Positions 1 through 6,965 of a stretch of 64,000 bases of DNA are shown here, piece by piece. The position numbers and the translations under genes were made by a program. The stretch is from Allokutzneria sp. NRRL B-24872 (lineage in GTDB: Bacteria; Actinomycetota; Actinomycetes; Mycobacteriales; Pseudonocardiaceae), in assembly GCF_002155965.1 (NCBI RefSeq), contig NZ_MUMH01000059.1, forward strand, positions 62,001 through 126,000, in the 5' to 3' direction. Each line of letters begins with the position of its first letter. Position 1 is the first letter of the stretch. The notes beneath the pieces were generated by a model that saw only the letters and a program-made list of their open reading frames with translations, had not been told where the DNA came from and ran no database searches.

Positions 1-236
1 AGTCCCAGGTGGTCCCGGGTCCAGTCCGCGACGGCGATCGAGTTCACCACGAACGCGACCTGGGCGACCTCGGTGTAGGCGTGCTCGGAGCGGCTGAACG
101 CGGTGAGCACGTCGTAGCCCACCGCCTCCGAGGCCTCGGCCAGCCGCGCCTTCGCCACCGGGTTGACGATCATGAACTTGCCCACGTCGGCGAAGGTCGA
201 CGGCCCCATGCCCGGGAAGACCACGGCGGTACTCAT
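1..236 (-). CDS. Discrete acyltransferase, N-terminal part (cut by window edge)
   Basis: Only the first 78 residues are present; the rest lies left of base 1. The protein opens MSTAVVFPGMG, the N-terminal signature of the malonyl/acyl-CoA:ACP transacylase (FabD/AT) fold. The GHSxG nucleophile is outside the window. ATG 236-234 overlaps a TGA (235-233) that ends a 13-codon mini-ORF, so translation is probably coupled to the upstream acyl-AMP ligase. With the ligase and amine oxidase it fits the free-standing acyltransferase that moves an unusual starter acyl group from CoA to a PKS loading ACP (known in arginine-primed polyketides; here inferred). A housekeeping FabD or an editing acyltransferase is less likely in this context. 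Confidence 0.75.
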   Translation of the reverse strand, partial: MSTAVVFPGMGPSTFADVGKFMIVNPVAKARLAEASEAVGYDVLTAFSRSEHAYTEVAQVAFVVNSIAVADWTRDHLG

Positions 237-274
237 GCCGCCTCCACTGGGACAATCATGTCGGCGGTACTCAT
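233..274 (-). other. 13-codon relay mini-ORF between ligase and acyltransferase
   Basis: ATG 274-272 overlaps the ligase stop TGA 273-271, and the mini-ORF's own TGA 235-233 overlaps the acyltransferase ATG 236-234. Its peptide starts MSTA, exactly like the acyltransferase, because the 17-bp sequence CGGCGGTACTCATGCCG occurs twice (224-240 and 262-278). The result is two consecutive ATGA stop/start overlaps. Most likely it arose from a small duplication of the start region and keeps ribosomes moving from ligase to acyltransferase. A function for the peptide itself is not implied. Confidence 0.5.
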
Positions 275-1716
275 GCCGAGACCCCGGCCGTCTCGACACC
301 GAGTGCCATCTTCTCCAGCTGCTTGCGGTCGGGCTTGCCGTTGCGGTTGAGCGGGAAGCGCTCCAGCACGCGCACCTGGTTGGGGTGTTCGAAGGGCGGC
401 AGCACGGCCGAGACCATCCCCCGCCAGTACCGGGCGTCGCGGTCCTGCTCGTCCTCGACGAAGAAGACCAGCTGCGCGCCCCTGCGCTCGTCCGGGATGG
501 CGATGATCTTCACCGAGCAGCCCGCCGCGGCCAGCTTGTGCTCGATGATCTCCGGGTAGAGCACGTACCCCATGCGCTGCACCGCGAACTTGCGGCCGAT
601 GACGAAGACGTTGCCCTCGTCGTCGACGTGCCCGAGGTCGTTGGTGCGGAACCAGCCGTCGTCCAGCGCGACCTCGACGACCCCGCCGTCCAGGCCGAGG
701 TAGCCCTCCATCATGTCCGGCGTGCGCACGATCAGCTCGCCGACCTCACCGGGCACCACCTCGGCGCCGTCCTCGTTGATCACGCGCACGTCGATGCCGT
801 CCATCGGCTGCCCGGTCGCGACCGGGTTCTCGTTGGTGGCGAAGGCGACGTTGCCCATCTCGGTGCTGCCGTAGCTGTCCAGCAGCGGCAGCCCGAAGGT
901 CGCGACCGCGCGCGGCACCAGCGTCGGGTCCAGCGGCGCGGCACCGACGCAGAGCATCCGCGCGGTGCGCAGCTCCTCGCGCAGCGCGGGACGGCGTTCC
1001 GCGAGGTTCAGGATGCTGCGGTAGGTCGCGGGCGTGGCGTCCACGACGGTGACCCCGGTCTGCCCGGCCAGCCGCAGCGCGCGGTCCAGCCGCTTGTACG
1101 GCGCGATCACCAGCGAGCACTTGGCCAGCCACGCGATCAGCACCATCGACAGGCCGTACTGGTGGGAGAAGGGCAGCAGCGGCAGCAGCACGTCACCGCG
1201 CCGGTGGCCCATGTGGTCGGCGTTGCGCACCAGGTTGCGCAGGAACTTCCCGCCGGACTTCACGATGCCCTTGGGCGTTCCGGTCGAGCCGGAGGACCAC
1301 ATGATCAGCCCGTCCACCCGCTCGCCCCACGGCCCGAAGTCCAGCCGCCGCTCGGAGTTCGACCACGCGATGTGCTCGTCCAGCGCGGCGACGAACAGCT
1401 CGTAGAGGTAGATCCGGTCCTCGTCCTCCGGCAGCGGGGCGTCGTCGTCCACCAGGCACCACGCCGCGCCGGCCTGCCGGGCGATGAAGCGGGTCTCCTC
1501 GGCGCGCTCCTGGTGGTCCACCAGGACGATCGAGGCGCCCAGGTGCATCAGCGCGAACAGCGTGCCGACGTAGGCCAGGGAGTTCCCGGCCTTCAGCAGC
1601 ACCCGGTCGCCGGGCCGAATCCCCTTGGCGCGCAACACTTCCACCACTCGCAGGGTGTTGCGCTCGAACTCCGCGAAGGTCTGCACCGAGTCCAGGGCGA
1701 AGAACTTTGCCGTCAT
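271..1716 (-). CDS. Acyl-AMP ligase / acyl-CoA synthetase (starter-unit activation)
   Basis: A 481-residue member of the ANL superfamily. The P-loop motif WSSGSTGTPKG is near residue 142, the DSYGSTE motif lies mid-protein, the ND hinge region (WFRTNDLGHVDDEGN) follows, and the C-terminal lysine motif is NRNGKPDRKQ. It is shorter than typical 520-560-residue acyl-CoA synthetases but complete. It is read away from the divergent amine oxidase and is coupled to the acyltransferase downstream. The inferred role is to activate the acid derived from the oxidised amino acid as acyl-AMP or acyl-CoA for loading onto the PKS. The substrate (4-guanidinobutyrate, 4-aminobutyrate or another acid) cannot be read from the sequence. 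Confidence 0.85.
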   Translation of the reverse strand: MTAKFFALDSVQTFAEFERNTLRVVEVLRAKGIRPGDRVLLKAGNSLAYVGTLFALMHLGASIVLVDHQERAEETRFIARQAGAAWCLVDDDAPLPEDEDRIYLYELFVAALDEHIAWSNSERRLDFGPWGERVDGLIMWSSGSTGTPKGIVKSGGKFLRNLVRNADHMGHRRGDVLLPLLPFSHQYGLSMVLIAWLAKCSLVIAPYKRLDRALRLAGQTGVTVVDATPATYRSILNLAERRPALREELRTARMLCVGAAPLDPTLVPRAVATFGLPLLDSYGSTEMGNVAFATNENPVATGQPMDGIDVRVINEDGAEVVPGEVGELIVRTPDMMEGYLGLDGGVVEVALDDGWFRTNDLGHVDDEGNVFVIGRKFAVQRMGYVLYPEIIEHKLAAAGCSVKIIAIPDERRGAQLVFFVEDEQDRDARYWRGMVSAVLPPFEHPNQVRVLERFPLNRNGKPDRKQLEKMALGVETAGVSA

Positions 1717-2389
1717 CGGATCGAACTCCTTCCCACCTCGTGCCCGAGCGCCGTCACCAACCGCACACCGCTGCTTTTCAGCCGATTCGACAATGGTGTC
1801 GAACGGTGACCCCAGTAATCACACAGCGTGCTTGCACATACAGAGTCGGGCGCGACAAACCTACGTCCGGGCAGCTCACGGACGACACCCTTTAGGATGC
1901 CCTTACACCCCCTATCACGAAGAACACGAAACGATAACAACGGGGTTAACGTGGGCTTTTCCAATCCGCTGGACACGCATGCCCTCGCAAAAATCGCAGA
2001 CAATCGAAAAACCATTAACACGTGACTCACACCGACATGACCCGATCCCGTCGCGCGGACGAACATGCAGGTATAGGGGTTGTCGCTACGGCGACACAGT
2101 CCTAACCTGAGGATGATTCAACGTCGCTCAACTGCCATCGAGGACGCTGCGGTCCTTCAGGCAGCGCGTATTAGTGTTCTTGATCCACGGGAACGCGAAC
2201 GGCCTCTCTCCATTACCGCGGAGACATCGCCGCGAATAGACTGGTCACCTCGGTCAACAATGTCGCGAGCATGCCGGAGTCCGTTGTTCACGGGGTTGAA
2301 CCGGTGCGCGAGGAGCAGTGCCACGAGATCTTCGCAAACATTTTCCGCTCGGCGGTGCCCGGCCACCACGTTCCTGGGGGAACCACACG
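1717..2389. other. Divergent control region between ligase and amine oxidase
   Basis: There is no convincing gene in these 673 bp. The centre (about 1920-2035) is distinctly AT-richer than its surroundings, as expected for two back-to-back promoters. Visible elements are two ACACCC hexamers exactly 20 bp apart (1885-1890, 1905-1910), a TAGGGGTTG in the opposite orientation at 2074-2082, and a short palindrome TGTCGC-TACG-GCGACA at 2081-2096. Open frames here have no ribosome binding site or homology that I recognise. Confidence 0.6.
1885..1910 (-). promoter_or_regulatory. Direct repeat GGGTGT x2, candidate activator box
   Basis: On the ligase strand GGGTGT occurs twice with a 20-bp period (two helical turns), and a related AGGGGTTG lies on the other strand at 2075-2082 facing the amine oxidase. 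The arrangement is compatible with a direct-repeat site for the LAL regulator encoded at 6966-9743. That assignment is inference only. Confidence 0.3.
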
Positions 2390-4075
2390 ATGCTCTCGCT
2401 GCTGACCGACCAGCACGCCCTGCCCGAGCCCGCCGGCCCGCTGACCATGTTCGGCCCGGACTTCCCCTTCGCCTACGACGACTGGCTGGCCCACCCCGCC
2501 GGGCTCGGCCGGGTGCCGGAGCACGTGCTGGGAACCGAGGTCGCGGTGATCGGCGGCGGCCTCTCCGGGCTGGTGACCGCGCACGAGCTGATGAAGCTCG
2601 GCCTGCGCCCGGTGGTCCACGAGGCCGACCAGCTCGGCGGCCGGATGCGCTCCACGAGCTTCGAGGGCCACCCCGGCTCGGTCGCGGAGATGGGCGCGAT
2701 GCGCTTCCCGCCCTCGGCGACCGCGCTCGGGCACTACCTGGACCTCGTCGGCCTGTCCACCGCGCCGTTCCCGAACCCGTTGTCCCCCTTCACCCCCGGC
2801 ACCGTGGTCGACCTCAACGGGGTGAGCCACTGGGCGCGCACCTCCGCCGAGCTGCCGACGGTCTACCAGGAGGTGGCCGACGCCTGGGAGAAGGCGCTGC
2901 ACGAGCACGCCGAACTGTCCATGATGGACGCCGCGATCCGCAGGCGCGACGTCGCCGGCGTCAAGGCGATCTGGAACCGCCTGGTGCCCAAGCTCGACGA
3001 CGTCTCCTTCTACGGGTTCCTGTCGGCATCGCCGTCCTTCGCCTCCTTCCGGCACCGCGAGATCTTCGGCCAGGTCGGCTTCGGTACCGGCGGCTGGGAC
3101 ACCGACTTCCCGAACTCCATGCTGGAGATCCTGCGCGTGGTCTACACCGGCGCGGACGAGGACCACCGGCGCGTTCTTGGCGGATGCCAACAACTTCCCC
3201 TCAGCCTCTGGGACTACGCCCCTGAGCGGATGGCGCACTGGCCCACCGGTACCTCGCTGGCGTCGCTGCACGGTGGTCGGCACCGCCCGGCGGTGACCGC
3301 GATCGACCGCGTCGGCACCGGATTCCTGGTGCACGACAAGGAAGGCGTGGCCCGCGAGTACCCGGCCGCGGTCTTCGCCGCGCAGAACTGGATGTTGCTG
3401 TCGAAGATCCGCTGCTCGGAATCCCTGCTGCCGGGCCCGGTGTGGACCGCGGTGGAGCGCACGCACTACATGGGCAGCTCCAAGCTCTTCGTGCTCACCG
3501 ACCGCCCGTTCTGGCGCGACACCGACCCCGCCACCGGCCGCGAGCTGATGAGCATGACGCTCACCGACCGGATGCCGCGCGGGGTCTACCTCTTCGACGA
3601 CGGACCCGACCGACCAGGCGTGATGTGCTTGTCCTACACCTGGAACGACGATTCGCTGAAGTTCGCCGCGCTGCCCGCCGACGAGCGGCTGGAGGTCGTG
3701 CTCGGCTCGCTGGCGGCCATCTACCCCGGGGTGGACATCCGCTCCCACGTGATCGCCCCGCCGGTGACGATCACCTGGGAGAACGAGCCCTACTTCATGG
3801 GCGCGTTCAAGGCCAACCTGCCGGGCCACTACCGTTACCAGCGCCGGTTGTACACCCACTTCAAGCAGGACGGGCTCGCCACCGGCCATCGGGGGTTCTT
3901 CCTTGCGGGGGACGACATCTCGTGGACCGCGGGCTTCGCCGAGGGCGCGGTGACCACGGCGCTCAACGCGGTCTGGGGCGTGCTCACCCACCTGGGCGGC
4001 GCGACCGCGCCGGGCAATCCGGGACCGGGTGACGTCTTCGACCAGATCGCCCCCGTGGAGTTACCAGATGATTGA
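2390..4075 (+). CDS. Flavin amine oxidase / amino-acid 2-monooxygenase-like
   Basis: A 561-residue FAD protein of the flavin monoamine oxidase family. The dinucleotide-binding motif VAVIGGGLSGLV lies near residue 46, followed by the LGGRMRS segment that binds the second part of FAD, and near the C-terminus GFFLAGDDISWTAGFAEGAV, the usual FAD-closing motif. Length and layout resemble tryptophan, lysine and arginine 2-monooxygenases, which convert an amino acid to the amide with one carbon lost. Start ATG 2390 is preceded by TGGGGGAA; an earlier in-frame start at 2318 would add an unconvincing tail. With the acyl ligase and acyltransferase it points to an amino-acid-derived polyketide starter, arginine being the best precedent. 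No amidohydrolase for the next step is visible here. Confidence 0.8.
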   Translation: MLSLLTDQHALPEPAGPLTMFGPDFPFAYDDWLAHPAGLGRVPEHVLGTEVAVIGGGLSGLVTAHELMKLGLRPVVHEADQLGGRMRSTSFEGHPGSVAEMGAMRFPPSATALGHYLDLVGLSTAPFPNPLSPFTPGTVVDLNGVSHWARTSAELPTVYQEVADAWEKALHEHAELSMMDAAIRRRDVAGVKAIWNRLVPKLDDVSFYGFLSASPSFASFRHREIFGQVGFGTGGWDTDFPNSMLEILRVVYTGADEDHRRVLGGCQQLPLSLWDYAPERMAHWPTGTSLASLHGGRHRPAVTAIDRVGTGFLVHDKEGVAREYPAAVFAAQNWMLLSKIRCSESLLPGPVWTAVERTHYMGSSKLFVLTDRPFWRDTDPATGRELMSMTLTDRMPRGVYLFDDGPDRPGVMCLSYTWNDDSLKFAALPADERLEVVLGSLAAIYPGVDIRSHVIAPPVTITWENEPYFMGAFKANLPGHYRYQRRLYTHFKQDGLATGHRGFFLAGDDISWTAGFAEGAVTTALNAVWGVLTHLGGATAPGNPGPGDVFDQIAPVELPDD

Positions 4076-4099
4076 GCACCGCTTAGGGGACCGCGAAAC

Positions 4100-5656
4100 A
4101 TGATCAAATTAGGCAAGGCCCGCTGGGGCATCCTGGCCGCGCTGGCCATGAGCGAGCTGCTGGTCACCGTCGACAGCACCGTGTTCGGCCTGGCGATCCC
4201 GTCGATCACCCAGGACCTGCGGCCCAGCCTGTCGCAGCTGCTGTGGATGAACGACGTCTACCCGTTGCTGCTGGCCGCGCTGCTGCTGACCTCCGGCTCG
4301 GTCAGCGATCGCTTCGGGCGCAAGAAGATCCTGCTGCTGGGCTTCCTGATGTTCGTGGTGAACTCGCTGTTCGCGGCGTGGGCGCCCACCCCGGAACTGC
4401 TGATCGCGGCCCGCGCGGGAACGGCGGTCGGCGGGGCGATGATCATGCCGGCGATCATGTCGATCACCAGGGTGGTCTTCCCCGACCGCAAGGAGCGGAC
4501 GCTGGCCATCGCGGTGCTCGGCGCGGTGCTCTCCATCGGCGCCGCGCTCGGCCCGCTGCTGGGCGGATTCCTCTTGGAGCACTTCACCTGGCACGCGGTG
4601 TTCCTGATCAACGTGCCGGTGATCGCGGTCGCGACCCTGGTGGTGCTGCGCTTCGTCCCGGAGTCGCGCGCCAGCGGCCCCGGCGGCATCGACGTCCTCG
4701 GCTCGGTGCTCTCCGTGCTCGGCATCGGCTGCGTCGTGCTGTGCATCAAGACCGCGACCAGCTCCGGCTTCACCCTCAACGCCGCGCTGCTGCTGCTCGG
4801 CGGGATCGTGGTGCTCGGCGCGCTGATCGTGTGGCTGCGCCGCGCTCCGCACCCGCTGCTGGACCTCAACATGTTCCGCAACAGGGGTTTCAGCACCGGC
4901 GTGGGTTCGGCGGGTGTGGCGATGCTTGCCATGTCCGGCGTGATGTTCGTGCTGGAGCAGCTGTTCCAGTCGGTGCTGCACTACAGCCCGATGCGCGCGG
5001 GTTTCGCGCTGTTGCCGCTGCTGCTGGCGATCGTGCTGTCCACCTTCGTCGGCATGCTGATGCTGCGCTGGGGCCACCGCCTGCTCTTCGGCGTGGGACT
5101 GGGGCTGACCTCGCTGTCGCTGTTCGGCAGCTGGCTCGCGCTGGAGGCGGGCGGCTACCTGCCGATCGCGGCCATGATGGTGGCGCTGGGCGCGGGCATC
5201 GGCCTGACCATGATCGCGGCCAACGACGCGGTGCTCACCGTCGCGCACATCGACCACGTCGGCAGCGCGGCGGCCACCGAGGAGACGACCTACGAGCTCG
5301 GCATCGGCGTCGGCATCACCGTGATGGGCGGCATCGCCTTCTCGGTGTACGCCGACTCGCTGCGCTCCATCCCCGGTATCAGCGAGCAGACCATGAACGC
5401 AGCGCGGGAGTCCGCCAGCGCCGCGGTCGCCGAGGCCGCCACGCTCCCGCCGGATCTGGCCGCCCGGCTGCTGGCCGATTCCGGGGCGGCGTTCATCGAC
5501 GGCATCCAGCTCAACGGGCTCATCGGCGGTGCGCTGGTCGCGGTCGTCACCGTGGCCGCGTGCGCCCTGATGCCCAGGCACATCACCGCCGAGGACGAGG
5601 CTGAACCCCGTCATGAGGATGATCTTCAGGCGCCGGTGAAATCGTCGAGCGACTGA
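4100..5656 (+). CDS. MFS drug exporter, DHA2 (14-helix) family
   Basis: 518 residues with about 14 hydrophobic helices. Motif A-like GSVSDRFGRKKILLLG is near residue 67 and the motif C-like segment LSIGAALGPLLGGFLLEH is near residue 150, typical of EmrB/QacA proton-driven exporters. It begins 24 bp after the amine oxidase with GGGGA upstream of ATG, so it is likely in the same operon. The inferred role is export of, and self-protection from, the product of the cluster that extends left of the window. The tail is hydrophilic and acidic. Confidence 0.9.
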   Translation: MIKLGKARWGILAALAMSELLVTVDSTVFGLAIPSITQDLRPSLSQLLWMNDVYPLLLAALLLTSGSVSDRFGRKKILLLGFLMFVVNSLFAAWAPTPELLIAARAGTAVGGAMIMPAIMSITRVVFPDRKERTLAIAVLGAVLSIGAALGPLLGGFLLEHFTWHAVFLINVPVIAVATLVVLRFVPESRASGPGGIDVLGSVLSVLGIGCVVLCIKTATSSGFTLNAALLLLGGIVVLGALIVWLRRAPHPLLDLNMFRNRGFSTGVGSAGVAMLAMSGVMFVLEQLFQSVLHYSPMRAGFALLPLLLAIVLSTFVGMLMLRWGHRLLFGVGLGLTSLSLFGSWLALEAGGYLPIAAMMVALGAGIGLTMIAANDAVLTVAHIDHVGSAAATEETTYELGIGVGITVMGGIAFSVYADSLRSIPGISEQTMNAARESASAAVAEAATLPPDLAARLLADSGAAFIDGIQLNGLIGGALVAVVTVAACALMPRHITAEDEAEPRHEDDLQAPVKSSSD

Positions 5657-5728
5657 CGCGCCCGCTGGGTCGGCTCTGTTTCCCTGGTTGCGGAAGCAGC
5701 GCCGACCCAGACGGGGAGCACCACCATC

Positions 5729-6955
5729 ATGAAGATCGTCATCACCGCGGTCGGTGTGCGCGGGGACGTCGTCCCCTTCACCGGCCTCGGTCGGCGGCTC
5801 GCCGAGGTCGGCCACGAGGTCGCCGTCGCGACCGCCGAGGCCCACGAACCGCTGGTGCGCGCGGCGGGCCTGGACTTCCTGCACCTGCGCGGAGCCGACT
5901 CCTCGCACTCCGCGTGGGAGGAGACCGGCGCGGGCGCGGCGCTGGCCGGGGCCCGCCAGTACGTCGAGCTGATGCGGCAGCTGTGCGACGGCGTGCTCAC
6001 CGTCGCGGAGGACGCCGATCTCCTCCTGCTGCACCACCTCACCATCCCCCAGGGGTACGCGGTCGGCAAGGCGCTCGGCATCCCCACGATGGCGCTGGAG
6101 CTGTTCCCCACCGCGATGGCGCCCACCGGTGACTTCCCCCCGGCCGAGGCGTCGCTGCCGAACCTGGGCCGCTGGGCCAACCGCAACCTCGACGGCGTGC
6201 TGCGGACGCTGACCGCGCCGACCGTGCGCTTCTTCGCCGACTTCCAAGCCCGGCTCGGCCTTCCCGCCGTGGGGCTCAACGCGATGCTGCGCGCGATGCA
6301 CCAGGAGAACTACCCGGTGCACCACGGTTTCAGCCGCCAGGTGGTGCCCCGCCCGAGCGACTGGCGGCCCGGCCTGGAGATCAGCGGCTACTGGTGGCCC
6401 GCCGTGCGGGAGGACTGGACGCCCTCGGCCGAGCTGACCGACTTCCTCGCCTCCGGCCCGCCCCCGGTCTTCGTCAGCTTCGGCAGCATGGCCGCCGGTG
6501 ACGGTGACCGGCTCTCCGAAATCACCGCAGCCGCGCTGCGCCGGGCCGGGGTGCGCGGGATCGTGCAGGCGGGCTGGGCGGGCCTCGCGGTCGCGGACAA
6601 CGACGACGTGCTCACCATCGGCGAAGCGCCGCACGAATGGCTCTTCCCGCAGATGGCCGCGGTCGTGCACCACGGCGGCGCTGGCACTACCGGAGCCGCG
6701 CTGCGCGCCGGAGTTCCCGCTGTGCCAACGCCGTTGACCGCCGACCAGCCGTTCTGGGCCGCGCGCCTGAAGAAGCTCGGCGTGAGCCCGGGTTCGGTCC
6801 CGCTGCGCAAGCTCACCGCCGAGCGCCTCGGCGAGCTGGTCCACCGCGCGGCGCACGAGCCGTCCTTGAGCGCGGTGGCCGACGCCGTCGGCGAGCAGAT
6901 CCGCTCCGAGGACGGCGCCGGCCAGATCGTCAAGGCGGTCGAACTCCTTGCCTGA
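5729..6955 (+). CDS. GT1 glycosyltransferase, macrolide/sterol glycosyltransferase-like
   Basis: 408 residues with the GT-B fold. The N-terminal domain opens KIVITAVGVRGDVVPFTGLG, typical of erythromycin-type and UGT-like enzymes, and the C-terminal donor-binding signature includes VVHHGGAGTTGAALRAGVPAV near residue 313. GGGGAG precedes ATG 5729, and the gap from the MFS gene is 72 bp. It may glycosylate the polyketide, or inactivate it reversibly inside the cell as macrolide glycosyltransferases do next to exporters. Sugar donor and acceptor cannot be read from sequence. Confidence 0.85.
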   Translation: MKIVITAVGVRGDVVPFTGLGRRLAEVGHEVAVATAEAHEPLVRAAGLDFLHLRGADSSHSAWEETGAGAALAGARQYVELMRQLCDGVLTVAEDADLLLLHHLTIPQGYAVGKALGIPTMALELFPTAMAPTGDFPPAEASLPNLGRWANRNLDGVLRTLTAPTVRFFADFQARLGLPAVGLNAMLRAMHQENYPVHHGFSRQVVPRPSDWRPGLEISGYWWPAVREDWTPSAELTDFLASGPPPVFVSFGSMAAGDGDRLSEITAAALRRAGVRGIVQAGWAGLAVADNDDVLTIGEAPHEWLFPQMAAVVHHGGAGTTGAALRAGVPAVPTPLTADQPFWAARLKKLGVSPGSVPLRKLTAERLGELVHRAAHEPSLSAVADAVGEQIRSEDGAGQIVKAVELLA

Positions 6956-6965
6956 CAAGGGGTTC

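Noticed and set aside
163-1809. Long plus-strand open frame opposite the acyl-AMP ligase
   Set aside because: Antisense shadow of a high-GC gene; low-complexity sequence with no recognisable domain, while the minus-strand ligase has all ANL motifs.
4109-6958. 949-codon minus-strand open frame under the exporter and glycosyltransferase
   Set aside because: It spans two well-supported plus-strand genes and their intergenic region; composition is Arg/Gly/His-rich as expected for an antisense shadow.
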